Assembly (NCBI GenBank): GCA_013396755.1
Contig: VWZF01002957.1
Span: 804,169 to 868,168, forward strand
Direction: 5' to 3'
From: Sclerurus mexicanus
Lineage: Eukaryota > Chordata > Aves > Passeriformes > Furnariidae
DNA: 64,000 bases
Shown here: positions 1-11,730 of the stretch, in pieces
How positions within the stretch are numbered: position 1 is the stretch's first letter
Layout of the letters: each line of letters starts with the position of its first letter
Translations under genes and position numbers: made by a program
Notes under the pieces: model-generated
Told to the model about the DNA's origin: nothing
Databases searched by the model: none
What the model saw: the letters and a program-made list of their open reading frames with translations, nothing else

Positions 1-300
1 CGCGCGCAGCGTGGCCCGTGATTGGCTCGGGGAGCGGCCGGCGGGTCACGTGGCGCCGCTCCGCTGGCAGGGCGGGAGAAGGCGGCGGGCGGTGGGAGCG
101 NCGCGGCCATTCGGCGGCGCGGGTGGCGCTGCCCCCGCCGTTCCCGCGGGAAGGGCCCTCCGCGGTGTGGCCGTGCGGCAGCGCTGGTGTCGGCGGCACG
201 GGGCGCCGCCTTCCCAGCGCGCTCGCACCTCCGGCAGGCGCTCCAGGGGGGCCTTCAGAGGCTTTGGAAGAGCCTCGTGACCGCGACTAACTACTTAACG
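1..300 (+). promoter_or_regulatory. GMNN: CpG-island promoter and probable noncoding exon 1 of GMNN
   Basis: The first 290 bases are very GC-rich and full of CpG, then composition drops abruptly to the AT-rich intron. Visible motifs are an inverted CCAAT box (ATTGG, 21-25), an E-box CACGTG (47-52), a GGCGGGAG element (71-78) and the palindrome TTCCCGCGGGAA (141-152), which reads as an E2F core on both strands. There is no TATA box at a useful distance. Geminin has a noncoding first exon in mammals, so exon 1 probably lies here. I could not choose its splice donor, because no GT in the island has a good consensus. The window edge may cut the promoter, and one base (101) is N. Confidence 0.8.
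141..152. promoter_or_regulatory. Palindromic E2F-type site
   Basis: TTCCCGCGGGAA is a perfect 12-bp palindrome holding TTCCCGC on each strand, the core of the E2F/DP site. Geminin is an S/G2-expressed gene reported to be E2F-controlled in mammals, so the site fits its context. Occupancy is inferred, not shown. Confidence 0.6.
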
Positions 301-422
301 CTGCCATAAAAGCTGATAAACCAAAATTGTAATGTTCCGTAGCTAGTGTCCCCCGAACACTTACAGCTGTTATGTTGGATGTTATGTTAATTTATGTTTT
401 TTACTGTGTTGCAGTTGATCCC

Positions 423-479
423 ATGCATTCCAAAATGAAACAGAAACTGACTGCAGAAAAATCCTCAGGATCTTTGCAG
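423..479 (+). CDS. GMNN: GMNN first coding exon (residues 1-19)
   Basis: The exon probably begins at 415 after TTTACTGTGTTGCAG. ATG is at 423, and the exon ends with CAG before GTATGG (480). It ends in phase 0. The 8 nt before the ATG are 5'UTR. Confidence 0.93.
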
Positions 480-3400
480 GTATGGGTTTTCAAGCTTTGG
501 AGTTAGTACCTCTTCTCTGACACAAGCTGAAGGAATCCACTGAAGGAATACAAAGGGATCGATTGCAATGGGCTTCCACCTGGCTTCTGTCTAGTTGGTT
601 TGAGTAATCTGGCAGTTTCTGTGGCTTGAGAACATGCTCTTCTTCTTGGGCTTATGACTACTTTTTTCCTTGTTGCTCAGCAAGTCCTTTTTACTTGGAC
701 ACTGAGCTTACTGTCTCTCCATGCGATTTTTCAGGGTTTTTTTTTGCTGCTGGCTATGTACCTTTGCTTTCTGAATCTGTCTGGCTGCTAAGGGGCTGTA
801 GAGTAGGTTCTGTAGTGGGGATTAACTCACAAATAGTTAAATCTGTCTTGTCTTCAGCATGCTTTAACTGCAGTTTTCAAGCAGGCAGTTTGTTTTCTAA
901 AGTCACCTTCATAAATCATAGTTGCTCTATAATTGGTGGAAATGCTTACAAGATTCAGGTGTTTACGATTTGACTGATAAGTTACTAAAATTCATACCTA
1001 TTCTTGTTAAACGTTTTAATATAGGCCCCAATCAGAATTGTACAAATACCATATATAATAGTAGTCCTCATATCATGAGGCATAGTGATTGTAATGAAAA
1101 CTTCTGGTATTAATAAAAGTCGCTAATTGATAAATCTGACTTACACACATGTCAGTCTTATCCCATAGCATTTCTGTGGTGTAAATTCTTCAGTGAGGCT
1201 TTTTTGCACTTTCAATGGGTTAACTCCAGCATTGGTCAATAACTTCTTGGCAAAGTGTACTTAACTAACCTTCAATAGCAGTGAACAGTGTCTGACACAT
1301 GGTGTGATTCTTGTTCCCACAGCAGTTAATGTTTGTCCTTGAGTTGAACAGTAGGATAATTGGTGGCAGAAACTACCGTGGGAAAGGCGAACTCATGTCA
1401 TATGAAGTACGGTGTGAATTGTAACTTTCTCACGCTGGTGTGGCATTGTATTCTGGCTATTCTTGCTTGGTTGTCTGCCATTGTTTGCTATCCCATGGTG
1501 GCAGTGTAACCAACCCAATCAGAAAGCTTTAATGCAGGAAAGAGGTATTTATGCATGACAGGAAAGGTGATGAACAATAGCCTGTCTAGATTGAAGCAGG
1601 GAAGCTTTTGATCCATTTTAATGGATAATCAAAGTAATGTATCTATTTAAATGAGCACCACTTCATGGTGTGTTCACAGGTAACAAAATCAGCTACTATC
1701 TGAAGTGATGTGTGACTTTACCACCTAAACACACAATTGCAGCCACTTTCGTCTCTCTCCCCAGAAGTCTCATACTTCTGCTCTCAAATGCAAGTTTGAG
1801 AGTTTCAGTTGAAGTTCATGTATGTCACTGCATTGTAACTGGTCTTGTAATCTAGTCAGAATATTTCTGCTGTAAGACCTGTCCAAGTTCCATTATGAAG
1901 GGTATTTTCTAGGGACTGAGCATAGCTTCATGTGATTAATATCTATGCTATAAATAACTAGATCCCATTACTTACAAAAGCCTTAGTGTAGACCAGTGTG
2001 TCATATTTTTGTCTTGAGAAGAATAACCATGGGTTATCATAATGGAAGCATGAATAATTTTCAGTTTATGTAAAGAGGAGTGGCAACCGTCTGAACCATA
2101 TTTGTCTGTTTTAGAAGTACCTCACAGATACCACATGCAGCGCTGACCCGAGACGGACTCTTAAAATGATTCAGCCCTCAGCAGCAGGTAGCCTGGTCGG
2201 CAGATATAATGAGGTATGAACTAAAAGATAATCTGTAGATGTGTAATTATTTCAACTCACAGTGAAATGCTTGTGAGCTTTTAGCAGAAAACTACTATAT
2301 TTGAAAAAACGTAGTATAAAAGCTAAAAATGTTGCTCTGAAGTTAAACCTGCCCATGTTTTATGCAGAAGAAATCTTCAGTCAGAAGGAAACTCTGGAAT
2401 AACAAGTTTGCCTCAAAGGCTTGTAATGCTGAGGTGTCTGTGGACAAGGAGCAAGAAAATGAGAATGATGTTATTCAAGCTGTAGATCTCATGATGAAAG
2501 GTATGTGGTAATTTCTGAAGTGTTTTCTTGCACTTTAAATGCTGTGCTGCTGCTGGAGTACAACTTGAAACACAGCTTCTTTGTCATTTAGACAAGGGAT
2601 TTGTTGCTTTTTGTAATGCCTAGCAGGAATTGATGATACTTATCCTCTATAAGTAGTAAATAAAGTATAGATATCTAATGTTAAATAATGAGTTTATGGT
2701 CACCAGCAGCTGAGAACCATCTTGTGCGTCAACTTTAAGAAGTCTTGTAGTTTGTTACCTTGGCTGGGCTCTTAAGTTTTCAAGTGACTAATGAAGTTGA
2801 AATGAAAAGCTTGTTCTGGCACTGTATGCTGTGTGTGCAGTTTCTCAGAACCATTATGGCCAGCACAGGCAGTGACTTGGGAATAAGACTTCTGTCTTCC
2901 ACAAAGTACACATTAAGACCAGCATTTGCAAATGTGACCATCCTGCAGAGCCTCCTGCCATGCTTGAGGCAGCTTTGTGAAGGTGCTGCCTAGTCATTAA
3001 CACAGTGTAGCATCTGTTTCCTGTAAGCTTATGTCATTAGTTGTAATTTTACACCTAATCTCTGAAAATGTTATATTGAGTTAGTTCTTAGAATCTCAGC
3101 TCATAGGGTACTTGTATATGTTAGACATTGTAAGGTGTTTCAAGAATTCAGACTTACTGTAGCTTCTTACTTCAGGAAGTCCTTCACCTCAGTATTGGAA
3201 AGAAGTGGCTGAAGAAAGGAGGAAGGCTCTGTATGAAGTGCTTCAAGAAAATGAAAAGGTACCTACTGAAAGATAACTAACTACTTCACTGCTGACTGTT
3301 GTCTTCCTGTTCTAACATTTTGTTATTTGAACTCAGTTGCACAAAGAAATTGAACAGAAGGATGGTGAAATTGCCCGCCTAAAAGAAGAAAATGAAGAGC

Positions 3401-5156
3401 TCATGTCCCTTGCTGAACATGTGCATTACATGACCAGTGTGATTGAGGTATTTAAAGCAATTTTCAGTTAATGTTGTAGAATGAAAAAGTGAGAAACCAG
3501 CAAAGGTATTTATAATGAATCATGACTTCTGTTCTGTGTGCTGGTGTGACTCTTCATTTTAAATTGCTGTCTGACTTGCTTCCTGAAGGATTGCTATAAT
3601 TCTAGAGGCATAAAGCTCCTTTTTCCTACCCTAGAACCTATAGGAGTAATGGGAAAGTATGAAGATCATGCTTTCTGAAGGAGGGGGATTCAGCTTGTCT
3701 CTTAACACAGTTTGCATGTTGGAGATGGTGACAAGAAAAGGTTCATTTTCACTTTTTTGACGTGACTTAAATTCATATGCTTAGTGGGTTCTGCAAGACT
3801 GCTGGTTAAATGAAGTGCCTTTACTTGTTGTGTCCTTTGAGGAGCTAAACTTGAAACAGGAACACAAAGTAGAGCAGTGAGAGGGAGAAGGGAGCACTAT
3901 GCTTTTTAAAGTCAGGGTTTTGCTGAGGCATTGCCAGTTTTGTGGCCCAAAAAGGGCTGTGCACAAAGTCTTATAAGGTTCATAAACTTATAAATCTCAA
4001 GCTCCCCCTCTATTCCTTGGGGGCAGGTGGTTGTGTTACTAATTCCATGGCTCCTCGGTGAGGAGTGGATTGTCTTGTAACAGCTTCTGAAGCTGTAATA
4101 AATATGTAGGTAACTTGAACATCAAAGTTCCATCTAGCTATCAGCTAGGTTGTTTTTTGCAGGGATTAAGCTTGCAACCAGGATATGAAACCAGGCAAAT
4201 ATTTTGATTCTGTAATGACTAGACTTGAGGAGGTAGGAACAAAATGAAATACTGTTGCAAGCAATGGGATTAATCAAGAAGTCAACTTCATCCAGTTAAT
4301 TTTCAGTTAGTGCAGTTATTTAGATCAGCCTTGAAAGACACTACTAATTTGCTACACTTGATTTTTTTTTTAATATTTCTTTTTTATTCAGGGAGTACTG
4401 CTTGTCAGTGATAAACCCATGGATAGAAATTATATTACTTGAACTAATGTAATTGGAAACTTCTCTACAGTTTGCCAACAGTTATTAGTTGTAAGCTACT
4501 CACTTCTGAGCTTCAGAAACAGCCTCTTACAGTCCTATTTATCTTCCTTAGATCAAGTTAGCTGAGGAACTTGTAGTTTGAACTGCTACAAATTGCTGGG
4601 TCTTATAGTTCATCTAGACTTAATGTAGCTTCCTTATCTCTGATTAAAAATTATGGAATTAATTGGTCGTACAGTAGTTTTTCTAAAATTAAACCTGTGT
4701 GCTACTATAGTAAATATTTAACTTGGGAGGCAGTTTCCCCTATTTTAGGTTGCCTAAGAAAACCCATCCTACTGAAGAACCTAAGAAAATTTAAAGCAAA
4801 TGTGGTCTGCAAGTTAGAGGTAGTAATTCGAGTTGAACTTAAGATTTTTGTGAGTGAGAAATGTTTTTACCTCCAGATGAAAGTAATTATCTTGCTTAAT
4901 TCAATATGCAGGGTTTTATTTCACTGGTTATTAAGTAGAAAAAGTATTAAGTTCACTGTCCTCTATTTCTTTGTAGAGGCTAACTGAGCAAGCACCTGAC
5001 AATCTTGAGACACTGGACAATCTGACTCTAAAGGAATCCAGACAAGAAAATGAACAGAGTAACTGTGAAGAAGGGCTGTCAAAAGTATCATCTGGCTTGG
5101 GGGAGAATAGATCAGATCTTACTTCAAAGGAAGCAGACCATTTGCTGCTGGAATGA
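423..5156 (+). CDS. GMNN: Geminin, DNA replication licensing inhibitor (six coding exons)
   Basis: Coding exons are 423-479, 2115-2213, 2368-2500, 3176-3258, 3337-3447 and 4977-5156. They join in frame to 220 residues (human 209). Geminin binds CDT1 in the nucleus during S and G2 and blocks MCM loading; APC/C degrades it at mitosis. In order the protein shows: an N-terminus like human (two Met, MHSKMKQK), the destruction box RRTL at 32-35 followed by KMIQPSA, a basic RRK segment near 58-60 that may be part of an NLS, the YWKEVAEERRKAL segment (103-115) leading into a heptad coiled coil to about 160, and an acidic, Ser-rich tail. The first ATG was chosen because it aligns with the human start; its Kozak context is weak (C at -3). 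All introns are GT-AG. The gene is convergent with RIPOR2. Confidence 0.97.
2115..2213 (+). CDS. GMNN: GMNN exon with destruction box (residues 20-52)
   Basis: The acceptor is TTTTAG and the donor GAG/GTATGA. The exon is 99 nt, phase 0 at both ends. It encodes RRTLKMIQPSA, the RxxL degron recognised by APC/C and the best-conserved block of the N-terminal half. Confidence 0.96.
2368..2500 (+). CDS. GMNN: GMNN exon, basic linker (residues 53-96)
   Basis: The acceptor is TATGCAG and the donor AAAG/GTATGT. The exon is 133 nt and ends in phase 1. It starts with a Lys/Arg-rich stretch (KKSSVRRK), then an acidic Gln/Glu/Asn region (KEQENEND) leading to DLMMK. Confidence 0.95.
3176..3258 (+). CDS. 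GMNN: GMNN exon, CDT1-binding segment (residues 97-124)
   Basis: The acceptor is ACTTCAG and the donor AAAAG/GTACCT. The exon is 83 nt. It encodes SPSPQYWKEVAEERRKALYE, nearly identical to the mammalian region that makes the primary contact with CDT1 and opens the coiled coil. Confidence 0.97.
3337..3447 (+). CDS. GMNN: GMNN exon, coiled coil (residues 125-161)
   Basis: The acceptor is AACTCAG and the donor GAG/GTATTT. The exon is 111 nt, phase 0/0. Heptad pattern LHKEIEQKDGEIARLKEEN with leucine and isoleucine at core positions is the geminin dimerisation coiled coil. Confidence 0.97.
3448..4976 (+). other. GMNN last intron (1.5 kb), no other feature
   Basis: AT-rich intron with a T-rich run near 4363-4384. 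I see no repeat family, RNA gene or convincing ORF in it. The other introns (about 300-414, 480-2114, 2214-2367, 2501-3175 and 3259-3336) likewise show nothing beyond splice signals. Confidence 0.7.
4977..5156 (+). CDS. GMNN: GMNN last coding exon (residues 162-220)
   Basis: The acceptor is TTCTTTGTAG. The reading frame runs 59 codons to TGA at 5154-5156. The tail is acidic and Ser/Thr-rich and poorly conserved with mammals, as expected for this disordered end. It is the main reason the protein is about 11 residues longer than human. Confidence 0.92.
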   Translation, partial: RLTEQAPDNLETLDNLTLKESRQENEQSNCEEGLSKVSSGLGENRSDLTSKEADHLLLE

Positions 5157-5457
5157 CAACTTTGAAATAGGCTTATGTATGTGGCTTTTAATTGCAGACT
5201 TCCTCTTGAAAGAATATATTAAACCTTCTCAGGTATAGAAACTCTTGTGTGAGCGTTACAGATGTTGGTGTTTTTAACTGGAATTACGTGGCAGTGGGAG
5301 TATCTGGATACTGCATGGAAAATTTACTACAGGCTGCACGTAATTGCTTATGTGAAATGCAAATACTGTGAATTTCAACTGTTGTGTAAATACCTTATCC
5401 TTTGGTCTGACATGATACATGAAAATTGATAAATAAATCCTTGCCTTACCAAAACAG
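5157..5457 (+). other. GMNN: GMNN 3' untranslated region
   Basis: About 300 nt follow the stop, with AATAAA at 5432-5437. Cleavage is expected roughly 15-25 nt further on. A later AATAAA near 5987 could serve as an alternative end but has nothing else to recommend it. Confidence 0.75.
5432..5437 (+). terminator. GMNN polyadenylation signal AATAAA
   Basis: Canonical hexamer 276 nt after the stop codon, followed by a TTG/TGT-containing stretch (TTGCC, then GTGTC) of the kind found downstream of cleavage sites. Confidence 0.75.
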
Positions 5458-8400
5458 TGTCTTAATTGACTGAGGAATGGCTAGTTTCAGGTTTAAGTCA
5501 ATTGTGACAACTGGAAATGGAAGCTTTCAAGTTTTTTAGGGAGTGCCTGGGCAGTTTTTAACTCTTTAGATTTGTAGAATTCTGGAGAACAGTGACTTTT
5601 GGTGGATGGAGGGGAAGCAAAAACTTGTATGCTGTTGGTGAGTCTTCAGAAAGACGTGTGGGTAATAAGAGTTAAAATCTCAGGCTTAGTTAATTTATGC
5701 TTTTCAGGTGTTTTTAAAATAATTTCCTTTGCCTTTTAAAGGAAGCCTTTTAAAAGTTGTAGAGATGAGAGCTTAAGTAGAAAGTATTAGACCATCTCTT
5801 CTAGTAATACATTCGTTGGCTTATAAAGAGAAGGTGGAGTATTCTTGGTCACAGTAGCAGCTGTGCTGAAAAATAGGTGGAGACAAAGCAGCCTACACTT
5901 CAGAGCTATGCTGGAGGGAAACTGGTACCTACCAAGATGGGAGACACTTCTTTACCAAGGTAGTAATGTTGTGAAGGATTTATGGGAATAAAAAACAGTC
6001 TTTAAAACCTTGAGCACCTTATCTGGCACCTCTATGGGGTGGCCTGTGGCTGGAGACTTAAATTGATACAGGTTTTCCAGTCCTCAATGAACTCAGCAGT
6101 TGTTCTGTAGCAAGGTCTTCTGAGGATAGGCTTTGACAATGGTGGCCATTGCCGTAGCTTGGGCAGGGCTTCAAGTTGAGTGGCTTTCAGAAGGCAGAGA
6201 TCATCAGGGAACCATTCATGGATCTGTCTGGCCTTGCCAAAGATGGTTGCTTCAGGGTATGTGTGAAAGAGTCTTTGGAGCTATCAGATTGGCACCTTTA
6301 GATTGCTTCTGTATCTTACTCCCTGTAGCTTTTTGACAAGTTAACAGATGTTTTGCAACTGATTTCAACTGTGAAATCCAGGGAGTGTCTAAACCATTGT
6401 AGGAAGTAATATGTCTTCTGGCTTCCATTTTACCTCAAGTAAATTGATGCTGTCTTTAAGAGAAAACCAACTGAGTGCTTGGTAATTGTTTTGTAGACAA
6501 TCCTTGGTTGTCTATTCAAGAAACACTTGTCAAGTGACTTAGACTTCTACCTCAAATACTAAGCAACCTCCCTGACAAAATAGTTCAACAATAGTAAATA
6601 AGAAAACACATGCAGTTCAATTTAGTTTGTTGTTCATAGTTAACAGATTTTTTTTTTTCAGAGGTAGCTCTATTTTTAAACATCAGGGATATTGCATTTG
6701 CAGAGACTGTAGAAGGGAAGAAAGGATTGTGGCATAACTAGCAGGTTAGGCAGACCAATTCAACTGAGACAGCAAGTGCAACTTCTCCACTGTCTCACCT
6801 CCTGCTCTGTGAACTGCTGTAATACAGGTGCTGTTGTTGGAACAGAACTGCCAGAAAACAAATCCAGAGTCTGTGTGCAGTATCTGTATGTCTTATCTTC
6901 AGGTTGCTCAAGAAGAATGCTTAAATCTTGTGCTTTTTCTGGCTTGATTTTTATTTAGATAATAAAGACAAGACAGTCCCTTGAGAAGCTGGAACCTTAC
7001 TTCTGTTGAAATTGACTGTGTATGGAATAAATCATGAGAGTTCTGCAGGTAGGCTAATGGATGTATTGCAGCATTTGGTCCACCTGCAGTAGAATAACTT
7101 TTTACATCAAAAAGGCATGTGCCATTCAGTAACACATTCTATTGCTTGAAACCAAGGCTACCATAGTTTTATTAACTGTAACTTGTTAGCAGAATAGTTT
7201 TCTGTGTAAACTCCTGAAAGTAAAGATGCTGCAGGAGGCCAAGTGGGAGAGCCAAACTGTGCCGTAGTAATAAAACCCATATACGTGCTTTGTCACAGAC
7301 GCATTAAACCTTGATCACTCTGCCTATGCCTATTATATCAGATACAGTAATGTTTGAAACTGTTGCCAGAAGTTTTATGATGCTGCACTAATTGCTGTTT
7401 AAAAATGTTCTAAAAGGTTCAAGTTTTGTTTATTGTTCTGACAATTCCTTAGTGCTTTTTTAACACGCGTGCAGTAGCATTGTTACATAGTAAGTCTGAG
7501 AACTTATGTGTATTTGTGTGTGAAAGGCATGTCAACTGTGTAGAAATTATACAAAGATTTGTGTGATTAGTTTTCTTACAAACATTTGACATTTTATTTT
7601 TGTTTCAGTGTATAAGAAAACTCTCATTTACTACTGAAACATAGTTATGTAACAGCTGAAAATCAACATCACTCAAGATAAATTTCATGTCCAGCTAAAT
7701 TACAGAGAACATTCTATCTAGCACAATAAAGTTATCGGCTCTAGACCCTAACTGCAGAATGTGATTCTTTCCAAGAAGTCATAAATGCTTTTGTACACCA
7801 GTTTAACCAGCCATCATGACTCCTTTTCATTGCAGAGGGTATGGAGGCTATATCTATTCTTGCCTAGCATTTGTCCCATAAAATGTGCATGTCCAAACAG
7901 GACAGAATTTCATACATAGAAGAGTAAAGTGTGGGGAGACAGATGTTTCAAGAAGGAACAGCTGTGCAGGGACCAGCAGGGGCAAGCAAACCAGGGAGCA
8001 GGTGGATGGTTTGAATTAGGAAGAACTCATAATTAGTTTTGCAAAAATAACAATTTTAGTGTGAACACCCATTGTAGTGAAGACAGTGTGTGGAGAAGTG
8101 AATTAGACCATAATAGGTACTTTTGCTGGGCAGCACGTGGTGTTTGACATTGGATTGCTTACGTGAGGGCCTGTAGCATTGTCATGTGTTGCAGTTTATG
8201 TTGCAGCCTCTACATAAGTAATGAAGTTGGTCGTCTTTCCCCCTCCCCCATCAAGGAAGCATGATGCATATTCATTTACTTTTCCTCACAGCCATCTCAG
8301 GTTGTTCTCAGAACAGGATTTGAGATTTGAGCAGATGTGCAAATCCGCCAATGCCATGTGTGTCCAGTGCTCCCAATGTTATTCAGGCTATTGTATTGTT

Positions 8401-10089
8401 ACAATCACCGTTTTCTTCAGCAGAAAATGTTTATTGTGTGTTTAACACAAAGTAATTCAGCATACAGTAATGGTGTTCTGAGGAACCTTAATTTGCTGCT
8501 GTATGTTGATCTGCCAGCAACTGTCTGTAATGAAATATAAGCTGGCCACGTTCAAGATCAAATCCTTGGATGTGAGGATACCTCTGTTATACCCTCAGGG
8601 GCACCACAGCCATCTGAAGTGGGGTGCTGTGGATCCTATCCTCAGGATAATTCCATTGCAAATCAGGGAGCCATACTTAAGATACCCAGTCCAGCAGTTG
8701 TACTGACTCCTAATTTTGAATGCTTAAAGTCAGCATTAATCTGTATACATTAGAGTGCAGGAGAGGGTAAAGCTAGAGGATACCTTTTCTGAACGTTTGG
8801 GGGGTACAGGAGGAATCTTGCCAAAAGCAATGTGAAACTCTGGGCAGCCTAACTTATGCTGCTGCTGTAGCTAGAATAGTATATAGGTCCTATAGGTTTC
8901 TATATACTGGGCAAAATGCAGAGAGACGGTGACTACATGGCAGGGATAGTGAAAACCACCACAGCTCATGAAAACCATGGGGATAAGCCATCACCAGGTA
9001 AGCCCATTTCCTTAGTGCACTTCTGGCCAGCTCATCTCTTCCATCTGTGCTGCTGCTGAGCTACTGTGGTACAGGAACATTTTCCTAACACTCCTCTGGG
9101 GTGGCCCAGACCTTTATAGTTGTTTGAGTCAACCTGCTGCAGCCCTGAGAAAGAGGTTTTGTAATTGCTGCCTGCTGGTTCCTTCTTTACTAGTAGGTTA
9201 GCATCAGTCTTGTGACACTCACCTCTGTGCATCTTGTTTTTCCTACTCCACAAAGGAAAGCTCTTAGCATTAACATGCTAGGAAAAGGCAGTGTTATCAG
9301 CTCTGTGAGCATTAAATATACAAGTTACTAGACAAATACATGGTTTGTTCTTTTTTATTTGCCTTCAGGTTTTGGAAGCTTTGAGGTCTGTTTACTTTCT
9401 CTATGTTGTCATGAATCACATTATAAGATGGTTCTTTGTTATATTTAATTTTCTAAAACAATATTAATGCTCAAAGTGAGATTTAGCCTCTATATGTCTG
9501 TACCCCACGTTCAAGCTTGTCAGTCTTGGATACCACAACAGGAACTAAATTTGATCTGACTATTCCTATTAAAATTCCTGTGGCTTTCCTCATTGACTTC
9601 ATTGAGAGCAGGATTTGCTCCTTCCTATCTGGTTCTTACAAGCTGTATCCATGGTTTTTAATAGTTATAATGGTGTAACAGATCAGCTTTAGGCTAATGA
9701 ACTTCCCCAAGCTTTAAAGTACAATGAAATGAGATATAAACTCCTTTAGGCATTGTACCTCTATAGGTGAGCTGCCCCGTGCTCCCTGCAGCTTTGGCTC
9801 TGTGCTCCACACACAGTTGTATGTTCCATGATGTGTGTGGCATAAGCCTCAATGTTTGTAAGAGGATAAGGAATGTCTTCCATCTGAGGAGAGTGTCTTC
9901 ACAGAAGGGAAGTTTGGTAATCAGTGGAAGTTTGGTAACAGTCTTGGAGCCTCTTCAGCATATTTTCTGCTAGACCCTATGGAGCCTTTCTTGATAAGTA
10001 TCTTGAATGATACACAAAACTGGTTTGCTCTGAGCTTGACAGTGGAGAGGCTGCTGATGGAAAGAGTGACTATACATATGGACTGATGT
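5458..10089. other. Intergenic gap between convergent GMNN and RIPOR2
   Basis: About 4.6 kb with only short random ORFs, no splice-consistent exon series, no tRNA-like fold that I can see and no recognisable repeat tail. In humans the small gene ARMH2 is placed between these two genes. I see no ARM-like coding segment here. Confidence 0.6.
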
Positions 10090-10094
10090 GCTTA

Positions 10095-11629
10095 GTAATT
10101 AAAAAATAATCTTTATTATAACTTAAATGTGATAGGAAATATGGTGAGTACAAATGCCACAAAACTAAAAAGAAAAAAAATTCAAAAAAAAAGCAGAAGT
10201 TGATACAAAAGGACACATTGAAAGGATTCAACTGATGGGACAAGTGTGGTATAAAAACCTTAACATGGCTATTTCACCTTCTGCAAAAAAGATTTATATC
10301 ACTCAGTAAACAAGTAAGCATTTTGCACTGTACAAAATGTACTTCTTTAATTAAAGGAAGAATATATATATTTATAAATATACAGATATGTACATTCTGG
10401 TAACATTCACAGTAAAAAAAAAAAAAAAAAAAAGAAACAAAATCCCTGCCTGCCAATGTGTTTGGCTCACAAGGTTTCCTTTTGATGTGAACTGTTTGCA
10501 ATATTTTCTATGTCGTCTATGCAAATTTGGATACTTCAGTTGACATCTAAATAGCATTTCATGCATAATGAACACAGTACAGGAACACTTCCGTTAAATT
10601 CTATTCACCTCCTCTGTTAACTTAAGGCTCATAATCAACAGTTTGAAGCACTCACTGTCTTTCATCCTTGCAGTGTGGGGAGGAGAGATGTATTCACTTC
10701 CCCCTCTGTTTATTACTGCCTCCCAGGTCCACTTTAATTTGTTCTAGTTCTTTCTCTATAGAAACTATGATCCACTAATTAGAGCGTATGAAATCCAATC
10801 CTGCCCGCAACTTACAGGACAAAAATGGTTTGGGGGACTTGTGCAATTAGCTGTATTCACTCCTTCTTCTCGGAATAAATAAATGTATTTTACCTTTTCA
10901 TTCAGTTTTCAGAAACCTACGTGATTGTTTGATTCCCCTTCACAAATCTCTGGATTAATGATGGTTTGCTGCTGGAGGGCAAGAGAAAGGAAATAAAAGA
11001 CCAGTGGAGGCATTTAGAATGAGTCACCAAAGTGACACCTCCCAGGGCTTACATCATGCTGTTTCTGGAGGCAAAACTTGAAGAAACTTGCTCTCTATTT
11101 CATTACTGAGACACATCTGAGAAAGCTGAGCAGTGTTTCCTGCCACTGGAGTGCTGCGGGGGACACTGCATGGCAGCAGGCGCTTGGCTCAGGGTTGAAG
11201 GGAAGGCTGCTTTGCAGTGCTGCTCAGGAGGCCTCCTGATTGTCCTTGTTAGATACGGTATCACGTGTCTCAAGCTTTCACGACAACTTCAAGGAAGGAA
11301 ATATAATAGGAAAGTATATGAAGATGCCAAATTCTAAAAACTTTGCAGAAGTTTGTTGAGGCTGAATAACTGCAATTACATTATTTGTTATGGATCAGTC
11401 GAGAAAGTATTGTTCCTCAGCGTCCAACTGTTCCATCATGAGCTGCAAAGATGAGCCAATAGGAACCCCTAAGCTGGATTTTAGATTTTGCTTTCCCTTA
11501 AGAAGTCTGTAAATTGCTACATTTGGGAACACTTTTAGAATTCTTCAAAGTCTTCCTCCTTCTCCCCATACTGAAGTGCAGATCCATCCTACTTTAATGC
11601 CTGTGAAATATAGGTAGGTTCTTTTCCAT
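10095..11629 (-). other. RIPOR2: RIPOR2 3' untranslated region
   Basis: Sequence from the stop codon (11630-11632) to the probable poly(A) signal, with no further splice evidence. It contains an A-run on the + strand at about 10413-10432 (a U-run in the mRNA) and AT-repeat sequence at 10362-10388. The 3' boundary is inferred from the hexamer only. Confidence 0.6.
10112..10117 (-). terminator. RIPOR2 polyadenylation signal AATAAA (- strand)
   Basis: TTTATT on the + strand reads AATAAA on the - strand, within TTATAATAAAGATT. It lies about 1.5 kb past the RIPOR2 stop. Another TTTATT at 10709-10714 could give a shorter 3' end. Confidence 0.6.
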
Positions 11630-11730
11630 CTAAAAAGCTGTGGCAGCTTCAGTTCCACGGCGGTTTCCAACTTTAACAAATTCCCGGGGAAATTTGTCCA
11701 GCTGTTCATATGCCAGTCTCCCATCTTCAC
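11630..11730 (-). CDS. RIPOR2: RIPOR2 last coding exon 22 (residues 1035-1067)
   Basis: The acceptor is GCATTCAG. The exon encodes EDGRLAYEQLDKFPREFVKV, then RGTEAATAF and TAG at 11630-11632. This is the conserved RIPOR2 C-terminus. Confidence 0.96.

Noticed and set aside
11..309. Overlapping 89-95-codon ORFs at the left end
   Set aside because: They are GC-rich open frames in all phases of a CpG island, Arg/Ala/Gly-biased and crossing an N. They are not coding.
10413..10432. A-run as a processed-gene poly(A) tail
   Set aside because: It lies within the RIPOR2 3'UTR, and the sequence on its left does not resemble a gene copy.
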